64,000 nt of DNA from Ferruginibacter paludis. Lineage in GTDB: Bacteria > Bacteroidota > Bacteroidia > Chitinophagales > Chitinophagaceae. The stretch is taken from positions 372,001 through 436,000 of the forward strand of contig NZ_JAUFQJ010000015.1 in assembly GCF_030409685.1 (NCBI RefSeq), read 5' to 3'. The notes beneath the pieces are model-generated. The model was not told where the DNA came from. It was given only the letters and a program-made list of their open reading frames with translations, and made no database searches. The translations under genes were made by a program, and so were the position numbers. This document shows, in pieces, positions 1-6,876 of the stretch (position 1 is its first letter; each line of letters starts with the position of its first letter).

Positions 1-486
1 CCGGCTGTTTTTGAAGAAACAATGTTCAGGGGAGGTTTGCAAAATTTATTATCCCGCTGGTTTAAAAAGCCGATTTTGGCTATCATAGTTACGTCCATTA
101 TTTTTAGTGCTATACACGGATCGTACCTAGGATTTTTAAGCAGGTTCGCCCTGGGCTTTGTGCTCGGCTGGGTGTATTACCGCACCGGCAATATCTGGTT
201 AAACATCATCGGGCATTTTTTTAATAATGCTTTTGCAATTACGATGCTGTTCATTTCAACCAAGCCGGGAGCAAAAACGGACCCTTCAAAAATAGATGAT
301 CATTTTCCATTGTGGTTTGGCGTGGTAGGTATTGCATTGGTGTACTGGTTGTTTAAATATTTTGAAAAAATAAGTAAAGCTGATATTGACCGGCCAGGCG
401 AAGAGGTACTGATACCCGGTTATATTGATACCAATAATCCTTTTTTAGCCAATTCAGAAAATATTGGCGACACTCATCAATCCTGA
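1..486 (+). CDS. CPBP family intramembrane metalloprotease (5' end outside the window)
   Basis: The frame is already open at base 1, so the N-terminus lies outside the window. The first codons read PAVFEETMFRGG, which holds the EExxxR motif of the CPBP (CAAX protease/bacteriocin-processing, Abi) family. A second motif of FxxxH type follows (FSAIH), then a third, HFFNNAF. These supply the metal-binding and catalytic Glu and His residues inside membrane helices. Hydrophobic segments continue to about window residue 120, followed by a short polar C-terminal tail. The family includes prenyl-protein proteases and putative immunity proteins. The substrate here cannot be told. It ends 3 nt before cdsA, so the two are probably co-transcribed. 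Confidence 0.85.
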   Translation, partial: PAVFEETMFRGGLQNLLSRWFKKPILAIIVTSIIFSAIHGSYLGFLSRFALGFVLGWVYYRTGNIWLNIIGHFFNNAFAITMLFISTKPGAKTDPSKIDDHFPLWFGVVGIALVYWLFKYFEKISKADIDRPGEEVLIPGYIDTNNPFLANSENIGDTHQS

Positions 487-489
487 TAA

Positions 490-1212
490 ATGGCAATAAA
501 TGTCGAAGTTTTAAAAACCCGGGCGCTAACAGCGGTCGTTTTTGTAGCAGTAATGCTAACCGGTTTGTTATGGAACCAATGGAGTTTTATTGCGTTGTTT
601 ACCATCATTCATTTTGGATGCTGGTACGAGTTTGTAAAGCTGATGAAGAAGATACATGGAGAACAGTATTTGATGCATTGTTTGCTGGGACTGGTTTATA
701 TTACAATGCCCATACTTCTGATGATAGGAATTTACGCCCAATATACAACTCCCAACTTACCTTACCCTGCGCCGGAAATTACACTACAATACTTTGACGC
801 AAGAGTAATTCCTTGTGGGATTATTTTCTCTATCTGGATAAATGATACAATGGCATACATTGTAGGTTCCTTCATTGGTAAAACGCCTTTCTCAAAAATT
901 TCACCTAAGAAGACTTGGGAAGGAACGTTGGGAGGAGCGATACTTTGTGTATTAGTAATTGCTTTATTAGGTTTTTTTATCCCTGTTGCAAAAGAAATCG
1001 CGACACGTCATTGGATCGCTATTGCGGCCATCTGCGCCATATTTGGCACTGCAGGTGATTTACTGGAAAGTAAAATAAAGCGCATGGCGGATGTAAAGGA
1101 CAGTGGGTCCATAATGCCCGGCCATGGCGGTTTTTTAGACCGTTTTGATTCTTTGCTCGTAGCGGTTCCGTTTGTGTGGTTGTATGTAATTCTGTTTATT
1201 TACACCAGCTGA
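490..1212 (+). CDS. cdsA: Phosphatidate cytidylyltransferase CdsA
   Basis: Integral membrane enzyme that makes CDP-diacylglycerol from phosphatidate and CTP, the branch point for phosphatidylethanolamine and anionic phospholipids. The C-terminal CDP-transferase signature is complete: SKIKRMADVKDSG followed by MPGHGGFLDRFDS, with the KD, HGG and DR residues. A KKTWEG motif precedes it. At 240 residues it is somewhat shorter than the E. coli enzyme (about 285). The multi-helix hydrophobic profile is intact from residue 10 onward. The ATG lies 3 nt after the protease stop. A psd gene follows, so two consecutive steps of phosphatidylethanolamine synthesis sit together. The intervening enzyme, phosphatidylserine synthase, is not in the window. 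Confidence 0.95.
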   Translation: MAINVEVLKTRALTAVVFVAVMLTGLLWNQWSFIALFTIIHFGCWYEFVKLMKKIHGEQYLMHCLLGLVYITMPILLMIGIYAQYTTPNLPYPAPEITLQYFDARVIPCGIIFSIWINDTMAYIVGSFIGKTPFSKISPKKTWEGTLGGAILCVLVIALLGFFIPVAKEIATRHWIAIAAICAIFGTAGDLLESKIKRMADVKDSGSIMPGHGGFLDRFDSLLVAVPFVWLYVILFIYTS

Positions 1213-1345
1213 TCGGAGAATATTATTTTACAGTTATTACAGTTATAAACTTATTTTGACGAATGGCTTTGTTTACTTTGGTTTCTTTACGGCCGTTGTG
1301 TGAAACATTTGTAACCAAAACTAAAAATTTTGTGTTTCTGCAACG

Positions 1346-1353
1346 TACATTTG
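1346..1353 (+). promoter_or_regulatory. -7 promoter element for psd
   Basis: TACATTTG matches the Bacteroidota sigma-ABfr -7 consensus TAnnTTTG exactly. The G is 18 nt before the psd ATG, which predicts a leader of about 14 nt. No clear TTG was seen at the expected -33 position. Confidence 0.55.
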
Positions 1354-1371
1354 CCGTCTCAATTCTAACGC

Positions 1372-2037
1372 ATGACGATTCACAGGGAAGGCTATAAATC
1401 AATTGCCATCGGAACACTTATTTTCGGGGCCATTAATTTAATCTACTTTTATTTTTTCAGCGCCAGCAATGCCTGGCTGGGCTATGTTATATTTTTTGCT
1501 ACGCTGTTTCTGCTGCTTTTCCTCATCTCTTTTTTTCGGATACCCAACCGCACATTAACCATTAACGATAATGCTATTGTAGCACCCGCTGATGGCAAAG
1601 TAGTGGTTATAGAAGAAACAGTTGATCCGGAATATTTTAAAGATAAACGCCTGCAGGTTTCTATTTTTATGAGCCCGGCAAACGTACATGTTAACCGCAA
1701 CCCGCTTAGCGGCACGGTAGTGTACAATCAATATCACAATGGTAAATACCTGGTGGCCTGGCATCCTAAATCTTCCACTGATAATGAGCGTCACTCTGTT
1801 GTGTTAAGAAAGGGCAATACAGAAATTTTGGTAAAGCAAATTGCAGGTGCCCTGGCAAAACGTATTGTAAATTACCTGCAGGTTGGGCAAAAGGTAAGCC
1901 AGGCGCAGGAATTTGGCTTTATTAAATTTGGAAGCCGGGTAGATTTGTTGTTGCCCATAGGGACAAAAATAAATGTAGAACTCAACCAGGTCGTACAGGG
2001 TGGTGTAACTGTAATTGCTACTTTGCAAAACGCTTAA
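1372..2037 (+). CDS. psd: Phosphatidylserine decarboxylase, short type
   Basis: Pyruvoyl-dependent enzyme that converts phosphatidylserine to phosphatidylethanolamine at the inner membrane. The proenzyme cleaves itself in the motif KFGSRVD, between Gly187 and Ser188. The new Ser188 becomes the pyruvoyl group and the last 34 residues form the alpha chain. Two N-terminal hydrophobic helices (about residues 11-30 and 33-52) anchor it. At 221 residues it belongs to the short class that has GSR rather than the GST of the E. coli form. The ATG fits the promoter box just upstream. The gene has its own promoter although it follows cdsA in the same pathway. Confidence 0.93.
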   Translation: MTIHREGYKSIAIGTLIFGAINLIYFYFFSASNAWLGYVIFFATLFLLLFLISFFRIPNRTLTINDNAIVAPADGKVVVIEETVDPEYFKDKRLQVSIFMSPANVHVNRNPLSGTVVYNQYHNGKYLVAWHPKSSTDNERHSVVLRKGNTEILVKQIAGALAKRIVNYLQVGQKVSQAQEFGFIKFGSRVDLLLPIGTKINVELNQVVQGGVTVIATLQNA

Positions 2038-2053
2038 ACCTTCAAATTACGGG

Positions 2054-2085
2054 TTTGGTTAAAAATAATATTCTTGTTACATTTA
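2054..2085 (+). promoter_or_regulatory. Probable promoter of the cysteine-rich micro-protein
   Basis: TTTG at 2054-2057 and TACATTTA at 2078-2085 are 20 nt apart, the spacing expected for Bacteroidota -33/-7 elements. The -7 box has one mismatch (final A for G). It lies 22 nt upstream of the ATG at 2107. Confidence 0.4.
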
Positions 2086-2106
2086 CGTCGAAGTAAAAAA
2101 TAAAAT

Positions 2107-2256
2107 ATGAAAAAAGCATTCTTGTTAGCAACCGCATTTATTATGATATCAGGTGTAACATTTGCCGACAATGGCAAAAAGAAAAAATGCACCAAATCCT
2201 GCTGTTCAAAATCAGGCAAAAGCTGCGGTAAAACAAAAACGACTACTGCAAACTAA
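2107..2256 (+). CDS. Small secreted lysine- and cysteine-rich protein, function unknown
   Basis: A 49-residue frame with its own promoter-like sequence upstream and a strong terminator 18 nt after the stop, which argues that it is a real gene. Residues 1-20 form a Sec signal peptide (MKK start, hydrophobic core, cleavage after TFA). The mature part is only about 29 residues. It is rich in Lys, Ser and Thr and has four cysteines at positions 28, 32, 33 and 40 in the pattern CxxxCC-x6-C. That could bind metal or form disulphides, but nothing in the sequence decides it. I do not recognise a named family. Confidence 0.7.
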   Translation: MKKAFLLATAFIMISGVTFADNGKKKKCTKSCCSKSGKSCGKTKTTTAN

Positions 2257-2273
2257 TTGGTAATTGACTTTAC

Positions 2274-2307
2274 AAAAAAACCGCCTCATTTTGAAGCGGT
2301 TTTTTTT
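2274..2307. terminator. Bidirectional intrinsic terminator
   Basis: Stem AAACCGC/GCGGTTT around a short loop, with an A-run before it and a T-run after it. It therefore reads as a terminator for the micro-protein gene on the plus strand and for the convergent DUF4290 gene on the minus strand. Confidence 0.85.
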
Positions 2308-2324
2308 ATGTAAAATAAAAGCGT

Positions 2325-3080
2325 TTAGAACCGCTTTTTAAAGTTTCTGTTATTATTTCTGTTGTCTCCGCCTCCCGGCCTGTTACTGTTTCCGCCGCCG
2401 GTTCTGTTATCACGCCCCGCATTGCTGCCCCTGTTATCTCTGCCTGCGTTGGTGTTATTGTTTCTTCCAGTAAAGTTCTTGCGATAACCACCTGTGCTTG
2501 TGCCGGTACTTCTGTAATCATCACGGTCTGGCCTGTTGTCGGTACGATGTTTTACAAAAGGCCTGTTGTTAAACTCAAGCTGGCCGCCCGTAATACTTTG
2601 CAACTCCGATTGAATATTATCATCATGCACCAGTTCCTTATGCCAGTTGCTGTAAGTAAGCTTCATGTAATAAGCAATGGCGTTGGCAAATCCCTGGCGT
2701 TTTTCAGGATTGTCTTCTTTTAAAGCTTTGTTGATAACCACTTCAATATTTTTTCCCAGGTGATTAAACTTGGGATATCTTTTGGGATATTTTAATGGTT
2801 CCGGCCTTGCCTTTAATGTTTCCCTTGTAGGGATTGGATAAGGGCTTTCTACATCCAGTTTAAAGTCACTGATTAAAAACAAATGGTCCCATAATTTATG
2901 ACGGAAATCCTCCACATTTTTCAAATGCGGATTTAAAAATCCCATCAGCTCAATCAGGCTCATCGCATTGCGCTGCCGCTTCTCTTTATCCTCAATAGTC
3001 AATAAATAATCGACCATTTTTTGTATATGGCGGCCATACTCCCTCATCGTTAAATAACTACGTGTGGTATTGTATTCCAT
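2325..3080 (-). CDS. DUF4290 domain protein with Arg/Gly/Asn-rich tail
   Basis: Residues 1 to about 190 match the Bacteroidota-specific DUF4290 family as I recall it: MEYNTTR start, EYGRHIQKMVDY, NPHLKNV, HKLWDHL, DVESPYP. The function is unknown. The last 60 residues are a low-complexity tail of Arg, Gly and Asn with repeats of AGRDNR and GGG. Such RGG-like tails often bind RNA in other families, but here that is inference. The frame extends upstream to a TTG at 3134, but that codon lies inside the predicted promoter. I chose the ATG at 3080, which gives the family-typical MEYN start. ATGs at 3098 and 3095 are alternatives. Confidence 0.85.
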   Translation of the reverse strand: MEYNTTRSYLTMREYGRHIQKMVDYLLTIEDKEKRQRNAMSLIELMGFLNPHLKNVEDFRHKLWDHLFLISDFKLDVESPYPIPTRETLKARPEPLKYPKRYPKFNHLGKNIEVVINKALKEDNPEKRQGFANAIAYYMKLTYSNWHKELVHDDNIQSELQSITGGQLEFNNRPFVKHRTDNRPDRDDYRSTGTSTGGYRKNFTGRNNNTNAGRDNRGSNAGRDNRTGGGNSNRPGGGDNRNNNRNFKKRF

Positions 3081-3103
3081 ATTCTCTACGTTCATCATAT
3101 AGG

Positions 3104-3135
3104 CAAATGTACTAAAAACTGTCGCAAGCAGCAAT
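3104..3135 (-). promoter_or_regulatory. Promoter of the DUF4290 gene
   Basis: On the minus strand TACATTTG (3111 to 3104) is an exact TAnnTTTG -7 box. A TTG at 3134-3132 lies 20 nt upstream, a good -33 element. The predicted start of transcription, near 3099, excludes the upstream TTG as a start codon and supports a start at 3098 or later. Confidence 0.6.
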
Positions 3136-3180
3136 TAATGAATGTTTTTTGTATCATAAAAAATAATCCGGAAAAATGAA

Positions 3181-3285
3181 TTATTGTTCGGGCAGGTAAG
3201 CCTTCATGGTCATTGGTCGCGTCGCACACTTGTACTTTTTAAGCTTTTGGGAGCGGTGCTTGCGTTGTTGACGTGTGTTTACAAT
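3181..3285 (-). other. Possible very small basic protein, no standard start codon
   Basis: Between the DUF4290 gene and the VanZ-like gene, one minus-strand frame ending in TAA at 3183-3181 encodes about 34 residues. They are strikingly rich in Lys, Arg and Gln (RQQRKHRSQKLKKYK, then TRPMTMKAYLPEQ). The stretch looks more GC-rich than nearby spacers, as coding DNA would. The only ATG codons lie near the 3' end. An upstream start would need ATT at 3285 or CTG further up. It may be a real small protein with a rare start, a pseudogene remnant, or chance. Confidence 0.2.
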
Positions 3286-3320
3286 TAAGATAGTTCCGTA
3301 AAAACTGTAAATCAGCCGGG

Positions 3321-3716
3321 TTACTTCTTTAAAAAAATAATCCTGCTAAAAATAAATGCGCCCAGGGCGCCCGTGCTGTCAGCCAGCCAGTCCATTAAAT
3401 CGTAGCTTCTGCCTTCGGCCCAATATTTTTGCATCAGCTCAGTGCAATAGCCCACGGCGCTTGTAAGCAAAGCAATAACGATAAAATAAATGATCCTATT
3501 TTTTCGGGGAGTATCAGTTTTATAAAATGGCCAGCAGAACAAAACAGCCAGCAAACCGAAAATGCCCACATGCACAAATTTGTCGAAATCAATTTCAAAT
3601 AAAAATTCTGACTCAGGCAATTGTTTTCCAGGTATCATCACCAGGCCTAATACAACGCCCAGCCAAATAATACCCGGAATAAATTTTTTGAAAGCGACTT
3701 TATTTACTGCCTGCAT
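3321..3716 (-). CDS. VanZ-like family membrane protein
   Basis: A 131-residue protein with four predicted membrane helices and the VanZ-like pattern FDKFVHVGIFGLL near residue 45, where the K-x-x-H motif is the best conserved part of the family. VanZ-like proteins are named for a teicoplanin-resistance accessory protein. In Bacteroidota they are common housekeeping membrane proteins of unknown role. The gene follows gcvH with 55 nt between them and is probably co-transcribed. The ATG at 3716 opens the conserved region directly. Confidence 0.8.
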   Translation of the reverse strand: MQAVNKVAFKKFIPGIIWLGVVLGLVMIPGKQLPESEFLFEIDFDKFVHVGIFGLLAVLFCWPFYKTDTPRKNRIIYFIVIALLTSAVGYCTELMQKYWAEGRSYDLMDWLADSTGALGAFIFSRIIFLKK

Positions 3717-3771
3717 CGGTAAGGAGTTACTGATTTCTGAAAAGAAATAAATGAAAAATTCGGGTTATAAA

Positions 3772-4149
3772 TTAACCCACCAAGGCAGTATAATTTTCCG
3801 CAGTCAGCAAAGCTTCCACATCGGCGGTGTTATCAACAGTCATTTTTATCATCCAGCCATCACCATAAGGATCGCTGTTAACCAGTTCTGGTGCTGCTTC
3901 CAGCTTGGGATTAATCTCAGTGATTGTTCCTGCCACAGGTAAAAAAAGATCGCTCACGGTTTTAACGGCCTCTACGGTACCAAAAACTTCTTCGGCGGCC
4001 AATGCTTTTCCTTTGGTAGCAATATCTACGTACACAATATCACCCAGTTCGCCCTGTGCAAAATCTGTAATACCAATGGTGGCAATATTATTTTCTAACG
4101 AAATCCACTCATGGTCTTTTGTGTAGCGGAGATTTGAAGGAACATTCAT
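3772..4149 (-). CDS. gcvH: Glycine cleavage system H protein
   Basis: Lipoyl carrier protein of the glycine cleavage complex. It shuttles the aminomethyl group between the P, T and L proteins in the cytoplasm. The lipoylation motif is TVEAVKTVSDL, and Lys63 is the modified residue. The typical start LRYTKDHEW and the GITDFAQ and ELGDIVYVD segments are present. At 125 residues it is full length. No gcvP or gcvT gene is in the window, so the complex is assembled from scattered genes. It lies in a same-strand run with the cyclophilin upstream and the VanZ-like gene downstream. Confidence 0.97.
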   Translation of the reverse strand: MNVPSNLRYTKDHEWISLENNIATIGITDFAQGELGDIVYVDIATKGKALAAEEVFGTVEAVKTVSDLFLPVAGTITEINPKLEAAPELVNSDPYGDGWMIKMTVDNTADVEALLTAENYTALVG

Positions 4150-4216
4150 GTTGTATATTTTAGGTGTTGAAATTTATGCCTGATACTTGATACTTGTTTC
4201 CGGTCTGCAAATTAAA

Positions 4217-4975
4217 TCATTTTCCATCTTCTTTTATCACTTCCATTTTCATGCTAATATTGGTAAGCGGGCGGTTATTACCATCCTTTGCAGATTGTGC
4301 AATTTCATCCACTACCTCTATTCCGCTTTCTACTTCGCCGAAAACCGTATAGTTCATATCTAAATTTGGCGTACCGCCATTCATGGAGTAGGTCATTCGT
4401 TTAGCAGGTGAAAAATAAATGCCTTTCTGCATTTCAATCACGTCAAGTTCACTGTTGCTATACTTTCTTCCCTGTACAATATAGAACTGGCAACCACTAC
4501 TTGCTTTTTGCGGGTTATTATCCCTGGCTGCCGCCAATGCGCCTTTTTTATGATACAGTGTGGAATCAAATTCAGCCGGTATGGTGTATCCCGCGCCGCC
4601 GTTGCCAATCAGTATGCCCGGCGCAGCATTTTTACTTGTCGGGTCGCCGCCCTGTATCATAAAGCCGGCAATAATACGGTGAAAAAGCAGGCTGTCGTAA
4701 AAATGGCTGTTCACCAGTTTTACAAAATTATCCCGGTGTAAGGGTGTTTTATCCGACAGTTTAACTATAATCTCACCCACGCTGGTGGTTATTTTAATTC
4801 TTACAGGCGTCGCAATTTTTACACTGTCGGTTATAGTTTTTTTTGCGACGGCAGCAACTGTTTTTGTTGTACGAACAGGGAGTTTTTTAACCGGTTTCTT
4901 TTTGTTCTGCGCATAAGACAAACAAACAGCGACACATAATACCATCATCAAACTTAGCCTTAAAAATAACTTCAT
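4217..4975 (-). CDS. Secreted cyclophilin-type peptidyl-prolyl cis-trans isomerase
   Basis: Residues 1-22 form a signal peptide ending in SYAQ. A Lys-rich linker (NKKKPVKKLP) follows, then a cyclophilin domain from about residue 55. Diagnostic segments are FHRIIAGFMIQGGDPTS, with the catalytic Arg and the GGD loop, and FGEVESGIEVVDEIA. It is expected to speed proline isomerisation during folding of exported proteins in the periplasm. The start codon lies 2 nt after the stop of the upstream small protein, so the two are almost certainly translated from one message. Confidence 0.92.
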   Translation of the reverse strand: MKLFLRLSLMMVLCVAVCLSYAQNKKKPVKKLPVRTTKTVAAVAKKTITDSVKIATPVRIKITTSVGEIIVKLSDKTPLHRDNFVKLVNSHFYDSLLFHRIIAGFMIQGGDPTSKNAAPGILIGNGGAGYTIPAEFDSTLYHKKGALAAARDNNPQKASSGCQFYIVQGRKYSNSELDVIEMQKGIYFSPAKRMTYSMNGGTPNLDMNYTVFGEVESGIEVVDEIAQSAKDGNNRPLTNISMKMEVIKEDGK

Positions 4976-4977
4976 TG

Positions 4978-5334
4978 TTAATCTTCTTTTTTATAAATCT
5001 GTTCAAAGTAAAGCAAAACATGGTCCTTTAAAAAATTCTCCTGTTCAAAAACATTGAATTCAGGCAATGGCTTTAATTGTTTAAAATGCGGCCAGCCTTC
5101 ATCATCCAATCCTTCCATCACATAATAACCACTCTGCGACAAAACTGTGCAAACGGCAATGTGCATCAGGTCTTGCTTTTGTTCTTTGGTGTATACCTGT
5201 TTGCCTGTGCCCAGTTCCTGCACACCAATCAAAAAAAGTATGCCGTCCATATCCGGCTTAATGGCGAATTTTTCTTTTAAAAAAATACGGAGCTTTAACC
5301 ACCTTACCTGTAAATCCTCTTTTGCATGTTCCAT
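4978..5334 (-). CDS. Conserved hypothetical protein
   Basis: A 118-residue soluble protein with no signal peptide and no membrane segment. It is rich in aromatic and charged residues. It contains no motif that I can tie to a function, though its look (WLKLRIFLKEKF, DGILFLIGVQELG) resembles small conserved Bacteroidota proteins. It heads a minus-strand run: its stop is 2 nt from the start of the cyclophilin gene, with gcvH and the VanZ-like gene beyond. A consensus -7 box ends 4 nt before its ATG, so the message is predicted to be leaderless. Confidence 0.75.
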   Translation of the reverse strand: MEHAKEDLQVRWLKLRIFLKEKFAIKPDMDGILFLIGVQELGTGKQVYTKEQKQDLMHIAVCTVLSQSGYYVMEGLDDEGWPHFKQLKPLPEFNVFEQENFLKDHVLLYFEQIYKKED

Positions 5335-5338
5335 CGGG

Positions 5339-5346
5339 CAAATATA
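5339..5346 (-). promoter_or_regulatory. -7 promoter element 4 nt before an ATG
   Basis: On the minus strand TATATTTG is an exact TAnnTTTG match. Four bases separate it from the ATG at 5334. If this box occupies about -12 to -5, as in characterised Bacteroidota promoters, transcription starts at the A of the start codon. Confidence 0.5.
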
Positions 5347-5513
5347 AATTTAAAAATGCGATTGGTGATAGAATATGGATGGCATTGATTGAACTGATTT
5401 ACACCGGTAAATCTCAGACGGACAAATCGATTAAATACAAACCTGTCAAATCTTTATTACAGTCAGCCACTAAAAATCTGTACTTATCCGCTTAATCCGT
5501 ATCATCAGTGTTC

Positions 5514-5521
5514 TATCTTTG
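5514..5521 (+). promoter_or_regulatory. -7 promoter element for serS
   Basis: TATCTTTG matches TAnnTTTG. It ends 14 nt before the serS ATG, which implies a leader of about 10 nt. The same octamer occurs in front of atpB. Confidence 0.5.
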
Positions 5522-5535
5522 GCAAAAATTTAAAC

Positions 5536-6807
5536 ATGTTACAGATTGGATTTATACGTCAGAACGCGGCATTGGTGAAGGAACGGCTTAGCGTTAAACA
5601 TTTTGGCGACGTGTTGCTGGTAGATAAAGTAATAGCACTGGATGAACAGGTACGCAAATTAAAGGTTGAGTCTGAAACATTACAGGCAGAAATGAATGCT
5701 GCCAGTAAGGCCATCGGCCAGTTGATGGGCAAAGGAGAAAAAGAGCAGGCCGAACTAAAAAAGCAGGAAGTAACGCAGCACAAATCAACCTTGCAGCAGC
5801 TCAGCGAATCATTAAACCTAGCCGAAAAACAATTACAGGATGCAATTATATTATTCCCCAACCTGCCGCACGTATCCGTACCGCCCGGCAAAACGCCGGA
5901 AGAAAATGAAATTGTAAGAGAAGGCGGGTTAAAACCTTCGCTGCCTTCAAATGCAGTACCGCACTGGGAACTGATAAAAAAATATGACCTGGTTGACTTT
6001 GAAACGGGGGCTAAAATAACCGGCAGTGGTTTCCCTTTGTATAAAGGAAAGGGAGCCAAACTGCAACGTGCGCTGATACAGTATTTTTTAGATTACAATA
6101 CGGCGGCCGGATATACCGAGTACCTGCCCCCGTTAATGGTAAATGAAGCCAGCGCTTATGGTACGGGCCAGTTGCCGGACAAGGAAGGTCAAATGTATCA
6201 CGCTGCAGCAGACGGATTTTACCTGATACCAACCGCGGAAGTACCGGTAACAAATATTTACCGCGATGAAATTGTAAAGGAAGCAGACGTGCCGGTAAAA
6301 ATGACGGCTTATACACCTTGCTTTAGAAGAGAGGCAGGCAGTTTCGGCAGCGACGTACGAGGCCTGAACCGGGTACATCAGTTCGATAAGGTAGAGATCA
6401 TCCAACTGGTAAATCCCGATAAAAGTTATGATGTATTGGAAGAAATGGTGCGGCACGTGGAAACATTATTGAACCATTTACAGTTGCCTTATCGCATACT
6501 GCGTTTATGCGGCGGCGATATGAGTTTTACCAGTGCACTCACCTACGACTTTGAAGTATTCAGCGCTGCCCAGCAAAAATGGCTGGAAGTAAGTTCTGTA
6601 AGTAATTTTGAAAGTTTTCAAACCAACAGGATGAAGATAAGATACAAAAATGCCGAAGGTAAAACTCAATTGCTGCATTCTTTAAACGGCTCTTCCCTGG
6701 CGCTGCCAAGAATTGTTGCCTGCCTGCTGGAAAACAATCAAACCGATGCTGGCATTAAATTGCCACCTGTACTGCATGCATATTATGGCAATGCCATAAT
6801 TCGGTAA
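5536..6807 (+). CDS. serS: Seryl-tRNA synthetase
   Basis: Class II aminoacyl-tRNA synthetase that charges tRNA-Ser, and usually tRNA-Sec where present. Residues 1 to about 110 form the two-helix coiled-coil arm that grips the long variable arm of the tRNA. The catalytic core follows: motif 1 around YLPPLMVNEAS, a TxE loop (IPTAEVPVTN), motif 2 FRREAGSFGSDVRGLNR and motif 3 NGSSLALPRIVACLLE. The length of 423 residues is normal. The gene stands alone between its own promoter and a terminator. Confidence 0.98.
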   Translation: MLQIGFIRQNAALVKERLSVKHFGDVLLVDKVIALDEQVRKLKVESETLQAEMNAASKAIGQLMGKGEKEQAELKKQEVTQHKSTLQQLSESLNLAEKQLQDAIILFPNLPHVSVPPGKTPEENEIVREGGLKPSLPSNAVPHWELIKKYDLVDFETGAKITGSGFPLYKGKGAKLQRALIQYFLDYNTAAGYTEYLPPLMVNEASAYGTGQLPDKEGQMYHAAADGFYLIPTAEVPVTNIYRDEIVKEADVPVKMTAYTPCFRREAGSFGSDVRGLNRVHQFDKVEIIQLVNPDKSYDVLEEMVRHVETLLNHLQLPYRILRLCGGDMSFTSALTYDFEVFSAAQQKWLEVSSVSNFESFQTNRMKIRYKNAEGKTQLLHSLNGSSLALPRIVACLLENNQTDAGIKLPPVLHAYYGNAIIR

Positions 6808-6824
6808 GACGAAATGTAAATCAT

Positions 6825-6860
6825 AAAAAAGGAGTTTGCTAATGGCAAGCTCCTTTTTTT
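6825..6860. terminator. Bidirectional intrinsic terminator
   Basis: Stem GGAGTTTGC/GCAAGCTCC (one G-T pair) with a TAATG loop, flanked by an A-run and a T-run. It ends serS on the plus strand and the convergent metalloprotease gene on the minus strand. Confidence 0.9.
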
Positions 6861-6876
6861 ATGACAGTAAGATTTA

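Noticed and set aside
4178..4198. Tandem TGATACT repeat upstream of gcvH
   Set aside because: A two-copy 7-bp repeat without further context.
5559..6059. A 166-codon frame antisense to serS
   Set aside because: A shadow of the seryl-tRNA synthetase gene with no family features and a composition typical of antisense frames.
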